A DNA stretch of 5,943 bases from JAGNGI01 sp035448825 (GTDB lineage Bacteria; Fidelibacterota; UBA2242), in the NCBI GenBank assembly GCA_035448825.1, contig DAOTJS010000049.1, positions 1-5,943 on the forward strand. Direction: 5' to 3'. The position numbers were made by a program, and so were the translations under genes. The notes under the pieces are model-generated. The model had not been told where the DNA came from. It saw only the letters and a program-made list of their open reading frames with translations, and did no database searches. Shown one piece after another: positions 1 to 5,171 of this stretch; positions within the stretch are counted from its first letter, which is position 1, and the number at the start of each line of letters is the position of its first letter.

Positions 1-210
1 TTAAGAAAAAGAGGATTAAACGAAAGGCAGATTAAGGCAGTAAAGTATGTGAAAGAAAAAGGTAAGATTACCAATAAGGAGTATCAAGAGATTTCTAAAA
101 TTTCAGAAAGGACTGCAACCAGGGACTTATTTGATCTGGTTAGCAAAAAAATATTTGTGCAAGTAGGTAGTACAGGCAAGGGGACAAATTATATATTAAA
201 GACGCCTTAA
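1..210 (+). CDS. C-terminal end of an AlbA_2/AAA_4-type ATP-binding protein (winged-helix tail), 5' end outside the window
   Basis: The frame is open from the first base and ends at TAA 208-210, giving 69 residues. The segment LNERQIKAVKYVKEKGKITN, then EYQEISKISERTATRDLFDL and a final GTGKGTNYIL-like stretch (GSTGKGTNYILKTP), is the winged-helix end typical of AlbA_2/AAA_4 proteins often annotated as ATP-binding protein or transcriptional regulator. In this family the N-terminal AlbA_2 domain is upstream and the C-terminal helix-turn-helix probably binds DNA; the N-terminal part lies outside the window. The stop codon falls inside an 11-bp tandem repeat, so the extreme C-terminus may vary between relatives. 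Reading past the stop in the same frame gives 22 more codons to a TGA at 277-279. These genes commonly accompany restriction-modification loci, which fits the relics downstream. Family assignment is from recalled motifs; the exact product is uncertain. Confidence 0.72.
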   Translation, partial: LRKRGLNERQIKAVKYVKEKGKITNKEYQEISKISERTATRDLFDLVSKKIFVQVGSTGKGTNYILKTP

Positions 211-248
211 AGACGCCAAACACGCCACAAAGAAGCCACAAAGACGCC
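196..248 (+). repeat. Short tandem repeat, about 11-bp units (consensus nnAAAGACGCC)
   Basis: Five head-to-tail units are visible: TTAAAGACGCC at 196-206 and again at 207-217 (identical), AAACACGCC at 218-226 (two bases short), ACAAAGAAGCC at 227-237 and ACAAAGACGCC at 238-248. The units span the stop codon (208-210) of the upstream gene. Because 11 is not a multiple of three, gain or loss of a unit would change the C-terminal frame and the stop used. Confidence 0.8.
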
Positions 249-457
249 AGGGGAAATAAAAACGATGATTAGTAAATGATCAGGTAACGAAAGTCATGAA
301 TAGGTAATGATTTAAAGTTGCCAGATATTTTTAGACAAGAGAGTCTATTGGCAATTAATTGGCTAATTTGACTAATAAGTGACAACCAATTGACTAAACT
401 AGCGATTGGCTGACGATTTTAGCAAACGGTTGGCGCTAAAAAGGGAGAAATAAAATT
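249..457. other. AT-rich gap with inverted repeats, no gene seen
   Basis: No convincing coding frame is seen here. It holds a nested hairpin: an outer stem TTGCCA 318-323 with TGGCAA 349-354, and an inner stem TAGAC 332-336 with GTCTA 343-347 around a 6-base loop. A second inverted repeat, TTTTAGC 417-423 with GCTAAAA 435-441, lies just ahead of the next start codon. TTGACTAA occurs twice (368-375 and 390-397), 22 bases apart, and ATTGGC recurs at 347-352, 358-363 and in GATTGGC near 404-410. The pattern could be a leader or operator region, or the decayed tail of the upstream gene. No function can be assigned. Confidence 0.4.
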
Positions 458-589
458 ATGAATGAGCAGCAGGACATAGAATTCAAATCGCAATGGAGGG
501 AAACCGTTCTAAAAACGGCGTTTACTTTTGCCAATAACAAATTCTCCAAACTCCAAATTAAAGAAAGGGGAGTGATGGTGAATGAATAA
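458..589 (+). pseudogene. Relic beginning like an AlbA_2-domain protein (43 codons)
   Basis: ATG 458-460 opens a 43-residue frame ending at TAA 587-589. It starts MNEQQDIEFKSQWRE, close to the usual AlbA_2 N-terminus (of the kind MNEQQxIEYKxxWRDE, recalled). The following VLKTAFTFANN resembles the family's 'FAN' segment, but the expected glycine-rich region never follows. The rest (KLQIKERGVMVNE) is unrecognised and may come from another gene, for example the end of a lost methyltransferase gene. A good AAGGGAG-like ribosome site (441-447) lies upstream, so it could be translated as a short peptide. The frame runs 8 bases into the downstream Fic gene, so it may now act mainly as a leader that couples translation. 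Relic status is inferred from length. Confidence 0.5.
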
Positions 590-1481
590 AATCTCCATTC
601 GTTTTTTTGATGACAAAGAAGTGCGCGCTGTTTGGGACGACGAAAAATCCAAATGGTGGTTTTCCGTTCTGGATATTGTGGGCGTTTTGCGTGGCGAAGA
701 AGATTATTCCAAGAACAGAAATTATTGGAAATATTTAAAAGCAAAGCTCAAAAAAGAAGGCAGTCAGTTGGTTAGTCGCGCTAACCAACTGAAATTAACG
801 GCTGCCGACGGCAAGAAATATGTGACGGATATGTTTGATTATGACGGAATTATTGAACTTGCGAAAAATTTTCCCAGCAAACAGGCAAATCGTTTTATCG
901 AATGGTTTACTTACAGCGATGAAACCATTGACGGAAAGAGCAAATCCAAGGCTTATGCCCTTTTTGACAGCTCTCTGCTCGATACAATTGAAGTCGGTAC
1001 AGTAAAAGGCTTGCAGCAAATTCACGGCTACTTATTCGGCGGGCTTTATGATTTTGCCGGACAAATCAGAACGCATGATATTGCGAAGGGAAGTTTTCAA
1101 TTCGCCGCAGCGCCCTTTTTACCAGAGACGCTGAAAAAAATCGAAGCAATGCCTGAAAGCACGTTTGATGAGATTGTGGATAAGTATGTGGAGATGAACG
1201 TTGCCCACCCTTTTCTGGAAGCTAACGGCAGAAGTATGCGCATCTGGCTCGACTTGATTCTAAAGAAGAACTTGAAATTGTGCGTAGATTGGAGCTTGAT
1301 CAACAAAAAAGAATACCTGAGCGCTATGGAAAAGAGCGTATCGGATTCCACGCCGATTAAAGCATTGCTGAAGTCCGCCTTGACGGATAAAATCAACGAC
1401 CGCGAAATGTTTATGAAAGGCATTGACTACTCCTACTATTACGAACAGGAAGACATTGTTGTGAAAGGCGACGGCAAATGA
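582..1481 (+). CDS. BRO-like N-terminal domain fused to Fic-domain protein AMP-transferase
   Basis: This 299-residue protein has two parts. Residues 1 to about 112 resemble BRO-N/phage antirepressor-like domains (RAVWDDEKSKWWFSVLDIVG, RNYWKYLKAKL, QLKLTAADGKKYVTD). Residues about 115-299 form a Fic domain, with GTVKGLQQIHGYLFGGLYDF and QIRTHDIAKG ahead of the active-site motif HPFLEANGRSMR (H209, F211, E213, N215, G216, R217, R220). Position 214 is Ala where Gly is most usual. The C-terminus INDREMFMKGIDYSYYYEQ matches the class III self-inhibition helix [S/T]xxxE, with S284 and E288, so the enzyme is probably autoinhibited. Fic enzymes normally transfer AMP from ATP to a hydroxyl side chain; the target here is unknown. 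The start is fixed by an in-frame TGA at 579-581 and AGGGGAG at 566-572. Its stop overlaps the next start (ATGA), so it was co-translated with a type III restriction subunit. It appears intact, unlike its neighbours. Confidence 0.9.
   Translation: MNKISIRFFDDKEVRAVWDDEKSKWWFSVLDIVGVLRGEEDYSKNRNYWKYLKAKLKKEGSQLVSRANQLKLTAADGKKYVTDMFDYDGIIELAKNFPSKQANRFIEWFTYSDETIDGKSKSKAYALFDSSLLDTIEVGTVKGLQQIHGYLFGGLYDFAGQIRTHDIAKGSFQFAAAPFLPETLKKIEAMPESTFDEIVDKYVEMNVAHPFLEANGRSMRIWLDLILKKNLKLCVDWSLINKKEYLSAMEKSVSDSTPIKALLKSALTDKINDREMFMKGIDYSYYYEQEDIVVKGDGK
764..792 (+). repeat. Perfect 12-bp inverted repeat with 5-base loop inside the Fic gene
   Basis: TCAGTTGGTTAG (764-775) is followed by the loop TCGCG (776-780) and the exact reverse complement CTAACCAACTGA (781-792). 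It lies in the BRO-like part of the gene and encodes the segment around QLVSRANQL (residues 62-70). A stem this long without mismatch is unlikely by chance in a coding stretch. It could be an mRNA hairpin, a protein-binding site or a coincidence of codon choice. Confidence 0.75.
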
Positions 1482-1759
1482 AACTCAAATTCAGACATCG
1501 ACAATTTTTGGTTGAGGCGGCAAAAGCCGTCTACGACGTGTTCTCGGGACAACCCTTTCATACGCTCACCTATATGATAGACCCCGGCTTAGAGCCAGCT
1601 GGGCTTTATGATGAGAGAAATTTCACGGGCTTCATCAACGCGCCCATCGCCGTAAGTGACGACAAGGTGCTGGAGAACATCCGCTCCATTCAGCACCCCT
1701 GGCAGATTAAACTTTCCGACAAGCTGGAAGGTCACTACAACCTGACCTTGGACATTTAA
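1478..1759 (+). pseudogene. N-terminal fragment of a type III restriction enzyme Res subunit, truncated before the Walker A motif
   Basis: The 93-residue frame starts with ATG 1478-1480 overlapping the Fic stop by ATGA and stops at TAA 1757-1759. The text MKLKFRHRQFLVEAAKAVYDVFSGQP, with FTGFINAPI, LENIRSIQHPWQIKLSDKLEG and HYNLTLDI, follows the usual start of type III Res proteins. In complete members the last segment runs on as NLTIEMETGTGKT, the Walker A motif of the helicase domain (recalled). Here the frame ends immediately before that motif, so both the ATPase/translocase and endonuclease domains are missing and no restriction activity is possible. The break falls within the codon expected to be Met. 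Sequence after the stop does not resume the family. The overlap shows that this was an operon with the Fic gene. I infer a deletion or recombination event. Confidence 0.82.
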
Positions 1760-1863
1760 TATAATTTACAGGAGCAATATTGGATAAAGTTGTTATAGGA
1801 AAAGGCAATGAATATTTTTTGGATAAAAGCTAATGGGCAGTGAAAAGGTAATGACGAGACTGA

Positions 1864-2055
1864 AATTATTCATTAGAAAGAGAAATAACTCCACAAGGCT
1901 ACAGGATGACAGAGCTCGGAGCGCTGCCGAAAGAGGCAAGTTGCAACGCGCCTCTCAGGGGAAAAGAAATAGATAACTTAGTATATTTGCCGTATGGGTT
2001 AACGCAGGAGGAGATAAAGACAATTGAAGGAAAGACTGGAATACAATCCAGATAA
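1864..2055 (+). pseudogene. Chimeric relic: HsdS-like start joined to a DNA-methyltransferase-like C-terminus
   Basis: The frame is open from just after TGA 1861-1863 to TAA 2053-2055; the first ATG is 1906. TPQGYRMTELGALPKE (about 1888-1935) resembles the first residues of type I restriction specificity subunits (HsdS), usually ...GYKMTELGPLPEEWEVVRL. After an unrecognised linker, EIDNLVYLPYGLTQEEIKTIEG (1966-2031) resembles the C-terminal tail of N6-adenine DNA methyltransferases of the Eco57I-like group (E-ID-LVYELYGLTEEEI-IVE). These two segments belong to different proteins, so the open frame is most simply a fusion of two broken genes. The final residues KTGIQSR read through the start of the transposase gene in another frame. 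Both identifications rest on short recalled motifs; the frame could still be translated. Confidence 0.55.
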
Positions 2056-2560
2056 CCACCATCGCCGTTCCATCCGTTTGCAGGGATACGATTATTCCCA
2101 ACAAGGTGCCTATTTTATTACCGTTTGCACACAGAACCGCGAATGCCTATTTGGGGAAATTTTGAATGGTGAAATGCGATTAAACGAATTTGGAAAAATG
2201 GCGCGCCAATGTTGGTTTGAAATACCCAATCATTTTCCACACGTACAATTGGATGAATATATCATTATGCCAAATCATATTCATGGAATAATCGTATTGA
2301 ATGATATTGTTGGGGCGAAAAATTTTTCGCCCCAACAATATATCACGCCATTTCGTTCGCCATCAAAAACCATTGGTTCCATTATTCGTGGATTTAAAAT
2401 TGGGGTTACCAAATGGTTTCGTCAAAACACGGATATTTACGTTGTTTGGCAACGAAATTATTACGAACACATTATTCGAAATGATGGTGAATTAAATCGA
2501 ATAAGGCAATATATAATTGATAATCCTAAAAAATGGAAAACAGATGAAAATTATATTTGA
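2024..2560 (+). CDS. REP-associated tyrosine transposase (RAYT), IS200/IS605-like Y1 family
   Basis: This 178-residue protein has the RAYT signature: YNPDNHHRRSIRLQGYDYSQ near the start, YFITVCTQNRECLFG, the metal-binding HUH motif MPNHIHGI (H85 and H87), and the nucleophile region QRNYYEHIIR (Y146/Y147) followed by LNRIRQYIIDNPKKW. Such enzymes cut and join single-stranded DNA at REP palindromes through a 5'-phosphotyrosine link. All key residues are present and the length is normal. Residues 94-106 (roughly DIVGAKNFSPQQY) are encoded by a 38-bp perfect palindrome, in a loop where relatives vary. The start is uncertain: TTG 2024 has AGGAGG at 2006-2011, 12 bases away, but that purine run belongs to the upstream methyltransferase relic; the family usually begins at the residue encoded by CTG 2036. 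The gene apparently inserted into the relic. Confidence 0.9.
   Translation: MKERLEYNPDNHHRRSIRLQGYDYSQQGAYFITVCTQNRECLFGEILNGEMRLNEFGKMARQCWFEIPNHFPHVQLDEYIIMPNHIHGIIVLNDIVGAKNFSPQQYITPFRSPSKTIGSIIRGFKIGVTKWFRQNTDIYVVWQRNYYEHIIRNDGELNRIRQYIIDNPKKWKTDENYI
2304..2341. repeat. 38-bp perfect palindrome (REP-like) inside the transposase gene
   Basis: Nineteen bases ending ...GGGGCGAAAAA (2304-2322) are followed without a spacer by their exact reverse complement TTTTTCGCCCC... (2323-2341). It lies in frame in the RAYT gene and is translated as part of the VGAKNFSP segment. REP sequences are the usual substrates of RAYT enzymes, so this is a likely target or relic of its activity. A decayed copy lies at 2591-2617. 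Confidence 0.9.
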
Positions 2561-2590
2561 TATTCCCGTTATTTTTTCAACCGTCCAGCC

Positions 2591-2617
2591 TATTGTTGGG
2601 GCGGAAAATTTTTTCGC
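2591..2617 (+). repeat. Decayed second copy of the REP-like palindrome, 30 bp after the transposase gene
   Basis: TATTGTTGGGGCG (2591-2603) is identical to 2305-2317. The following GAAAATTTTTTCGC differs from the first copy by one substitution and one extra T. The right arm then stops: CGCAAATAT replaces CGCCCCAACAATAT, so only a short central stem remains. A REP-like unit next to a RAYT gene is the expected arrangement for this family. Confidence 0.75.
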
Positions 2618-2627
2618 AAATATCATT

Positions 2628-2750
2628 ATGAACTCAACCTCCAACGACATACTACCAGAAGGCTCCAGAATGACAGAACTCCGAGTGCTTCCTGAAGAAT
2701 GGGAGGTTGTAGTAAGACCGGTAGAAGTTGCGGAAAAAATAAAACAGTGA
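2628..2750 (+). pseudogene. Second HsdS-like N-terminal relic (40 codons)
   Basis: From ATG 2628 to TGA 2748-2750 the frame reads LPEGSRMTELRVLPEEWEVV and then VRPVEVAEKIKQ. This is close to the start of type I restriction specificity subunits, where the text usually runs GYKMTELGPLPEEWEVVRLGEV (recalled). The expected RLGEV has decayed to RPVEV and the gene stops where the first target-recognition domain should begin, so no DNA-recognition function remains. The DNA at 2655-2694 matches 1891-1930 in 31 of 40 positions without gaps, so two related HsdS starts flank the transposase gene. The frame is also open upstream through the REP-like copy to 2517, but that part overlaps the transposase gene in another frame and is probably not translated. 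Assignment is moderate because the fragment is short. Confidence 0.55.
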
Positions 2751-2799
2751 GATTCCCGACGACATCTAATTTGTAAATTTTAGGAAAATTACCAACTCT

Positions 2800-3492
2800 A
2801 TGAATCCATCCATTCAGGAATTGTTTACCGCCGTTCCGCCAACTTATAAGCTACTGAACCAAATTTTGACTCTCGGGCAGGATTCTGTATGGCGCAAAAG
2901 AGCCGCCCGGCTGGCCGCTTCCGGAGGCGGGAAACGGTGGCTGGACGCCTGTGGCGGCACCGGCGAGATGGCTGGGGAACTTTCCCGTCAGGCAAAAGAC
3001 GGCACGCATATATTTGTGGCTGATTTTTCCCTGCCAATGATGACTAAAGCCCGGGAAAAGCCCGAGGCGAAGCGCATTATTTTCACCCTGGCGGATATGA
3101 AATGTTTACCTTTTCGGTCGGAAGCTTTCGATGTCGTCACCATATCCTTTGCCGCTCGCAACCTTAGTATAAGTCAGGATAATTTGCTCGAATGTTTAGG
3201 GGAGTTTCATCGAGTTTTGAAACCCGGTGGCTTATTCGTGAATCTCGAGACCAGTCAACCCCGATTGGTGCCGATTCGCTGGCTATTTCACCTTTATGTC
3301 AAAGCCACGGTGAAACCAATCGGTCGCTTGATTTCGGGTTCGGAAAAAGCCTATGCCTATCTTTCCCATTCTATTCGCCACTTTTACCGTCCGGAAGAAT
3401 TGGCCGGGATCATTGGCCAGGTCGGTTTTCGCCAGGTCAGTTTCAATCGGATGTTATTCGGTGCCGCCGCTATCCATAAGGCAATCAAATAA
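2800..3492 (+). CDS. menG: UbiE/MenG-type demethylmenaquinone/ubiquinone C-methyltransferase
   Basis: This 230-residue protein is a class I S-adenosylmethionine methyltransferase of the UbiE/MenG family, which methylates the quinone ring in the last step of menaquinone synthesis. Visible family features are an N-terminal YKLLNQILTLGQDSVWRKRA (usually YDxLNxILSLGxDxxWR), SAM motif I LDACGGTGEMA (residues 48-58), VADFSLPMM (73-81), LPFRSEAFDVVTISFAARNL (103-122), the post-motif LKPGGLFVNLETSQP (140-154) and the C-terminal YVKATVKPIGRLISG, AYAYLSHSI. Motif I has CGGTGE where CCGTGD or ACGTGD is common, and FAARN replaces FGLRN, so it is a divergent member. Length is normal. ATG 2800 fits the family start, but the nearest AGGA (2782-2785) is 14 bases away, so initiation may be weak. 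It stands alone and converges on the minus-strand pair. The symbol menG is the best family match; a related SAM methyltransferase role is possible. Confidence 0.82.
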   Translation: MNPSIQELFTAVPPTYKLLNQILTLGQDSVWRKRAARLAASGGGKRWLDACGGTGEMAGELSRQAKDGTHIFVADFSLPMMTKAREKPEAKRIIFTLADMKCLPFRSEAFDVVTISFAARNLSISQDNLLECLGEFHRVLKPGGLFVNLETSQPRLVPIRWLFHLYVKATVKPIGRLISGSEKAYAYLSHSIRHFYRPEELAGIIGQVGFRQVSFNRMLFGAAAIHKAIK

Positions 3493-3562
3493 AGCATCTG
3501 GCCTTCCTCCAATTTTAAAAGGTTTGGCCATTACGATTAAGTAATTCTCGAGTCAAACGATC

Positions 3563-5146
3563 TCATGGCTCCCACTCTCCGATGGTTTCGATATAAACGC
3601 TGGTTTGTGGATCGGTGGTAAAAAATTCATTGGAATTGTAATACCAGCCAAGCGTTTCGGAGGCACCACCGCTTTCGGTGGTAATCAGGAAACGGTTAGC
3701 GAGGTGACCGAAATAAGCGGCTTGATCGCGTGGGGATTCATTGTCGCCGCCGCTCGGGTCAACCGGAATCCAGCCGTAATTCGGCAGGTAAACCTCGACC
3801 CAGCGATGGAAGACATCATCCAGACTGGCATCATCGCCGCGTACTACTATTGAACCGACATAACGCGCTGGTAATCCTGCCGCCCGGCACATCGCAATGT
3901 AAACGAAAGTGTACTCGGAGCAACTTCCATTGCCTCGCGCCAAAACCGTTGGCGCCGTATTCCAGCCGCCGACGCGTTCGTAATACATTTTATCAATCAA
4001 GTAATTGTAAATCTTGCGGGCAATCCAGTAAGGATTTTTTTCATAACCCACCGCCTCACGGAGAGCGTTCTGAATAATGGGGTGATCGTATTGATATTTC
4101 TCGTTGTTTTCGAGGTATTTCTGTTTGATGTCGGCCGGGATCGCTTCCAGTCCGCCGACTTTTTCGGGATAGATAAAATATTGAACTTCAAAAGCGCTCA
4201 CGTTAGCCACCATCTCCAAATTGATGACTTTACCGGCTTCGACATCTTTCAGATTGAAATACGCCGCCGGCTGACCCCACCGGTCGGTTACGATTTTGTC
4301 GTATTTGGGGGTAAATTGCAGATCGCCGTTGAGTTTCTGGGAATCGCGATTTTGGGGAAGTGCAATATAGACGTCCAGGTTACGAATTTTGCCCGGCCCG
4401 AAATTGCGAGTCTGGTGGGTAAAGGTTACCTTAGCCTTACGTTCATTTTTGCGAATGAATTTTTCACCGTCCGGCACTTTCAGTTGATAGAGTTTGTCGG
4501 TTTGGTAGTCAACCGCCCAGAGCGCTTGCCCGTCATAAGCCAGACCTTTGGTGTATGGCCCCGGAGCAGTCGTAATAATGAGAACCCAACCGTTCCGCGG
4601 ATCGATCATATAGATTTCGTCTTTGCCGCGATCGGAAGCCCAGAGATATTGACCGTCAAAAGTCAGGCCGCGGACCTCGGTAGAAGGTGCTTTAAAGGAC
4701 TTGATGGTAGTGCCGTCATCTGGACTAAACTGGATAATTTCGTCTGAGCCGTCGTCGGCGCACCACAGATATTGGCCGTCCCAGGCCAGATCGCGTGGAC
4801 TCCCGCCTGGTGCATCAATGGTTTTTTTAACTAACCCGCTTTTTGGATCAACTTGGTAAATCTTGCCGGCTCGTAAATCCGAGACCCACAGCGCTTTCCC
4901 ATCCCAGGCTAAACCCATCGGCCAATAGCCAGGTGACGGCAATTGACGTACGACCTTTCCATTGTTTTTATCAAGGCAATAAAGTTGGTCGGTTTTGCGG
5001 TCGGCCATCCAGAGGTTTTGGCCATCATAAGTCAGTCCCGTGGGACAGTTGGACGGTAAATCGTAAGTCTTGACTACTTCGCCGGTAAAAGCCGCTAACA
5101 TAACCGGCAAGAAAAGTAATAGGCTAAAAATGTTCAGCTTCTTCAT
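3563..5146 (-). CDS. Secreted protein with N-terminal propeller-like repeats and a C-terminal transglutaminase-like domain
   Basis: The 527-residue product starts MKKLNIFSLLLFLPVMLAAF, a clear signal peptide, so it is exported. Residues about 37-225 hold five repeats of 40-42 residues, each with a core like GLTYDGQNLW, GLAWDGKALW or GLAYDGQALW (beginning at 37, 78, 120, 160 and 201), then xxD....IYxxDxxxG, as in NHL/YVTN-type beta-propellers. A linker domain follows (about 230-370). The transglutaminase-like core is about 375-500: GSCSEYTFVYIAMCRAAGLPARYV with C409, FHRWVEVYLPNYGWIPVDPS with H447 and D463. The Cys-His-Asp triad is complete, so it may be a thiol protease, amidase or crosslinking enzyme; the substrate is unknown. 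The start is set by GGAGAG five bases upstream; a longer frame to 5197 would put charged residues before the signal peptide. It lies 25 bp after the AroQ-like gene and is probably co-transcribed. Confidence 0.87.
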   Translation of the reverse strand: MKKLNIFSLLLFLPVMLAAFTGEVVKTYDLPSNCPTGLTYDGQNLWMADRKTDQLYCLDKNNGKVVRQLPSPGYWPMGLAWDGKALWVSDLRAGKIYQVDPKSGLVKKTIDAPGGSPRDLAWDGQYLWCADDGSDEIIQFSPDDGTTIKSFKAPSTEVRGLTFDGQYLWASDRGKDEIYMIDPRNGWVLIITTAPGPYTKGLAYDGQALWAVDYQTDKLYQLKVPDGEKFIRKNERKAKVTFTHQTRNFGPGKIRNLDVYIALPQNRDSQKLNGDLQFTPKYDKIVTDRWGQPAAYFNLKDVEAGKVINLEMVANVSAFEVQYFIYPEKVGGLEAIPADIKQKYLENNEKYQYDHPIIQNALREAVGYEKNPYWIARKIYNYLIDKMYYERVGGWNTAPTVLARGNGSCSEYTFVYIAMCRAAGLPARYVGSIVVRGDDASLDDVFHRWVEVYLPNYGWIPVDPSGGDNESPRDQAAYFGHLANRFLITTESGGASETLGWYYNSNEFFTTDPQTSVYIETIGEWEP

Positions 5147-5151
5147 AAAAA

Positions 5152-5157
5152 CTCTCC
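5152..5157 (-). promoter_or_regulatory. Ribosome-binding site that fixes the start of the propeller-transglutaminase gene
   Basis: On the minus strand the sequence reads GGAGAG, then TTTTT, then ATG (5146-5144). This is the clearest Shine-Dalgarno site in the right half of the window. It supports the start at MKKLNIF rather than the upstream in-frame ATG at 5197. Confidence 0.7.
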
Positions 5158-5171
5158 GGAGTTGATAGGTT

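Noticed and set aside
196..248. CRISPR array
   Set aside because: The units are 9-11 bp, directly adjacent and without spacers, so this is a simple tandem repeat.
1780..1833. TTG-started 17-codon ORF with a GGAG-like site upstream, in the gap after the res fragment
   Set aside because: Too short, non-ATG start and no recognisable motif. The gap 1760-1863 holds nothing else I can support.
3499..3530. Possible bidirectional terminator between the two convergent genes (TGGCC ... GGCCA)
   Set aside because: The stem is only 5 bp plus a short discontinuous inner pairing, and no T-run follows on either strand.
4082..4747. Long plus-strand open frame opposite the propeller-transglutaminase gene
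   Set aside because: It is antisense to a gene with a clear signal peptide, repeats and catalytic triad, has no recognisable family features, and is explained by the codon bias of the real gene.
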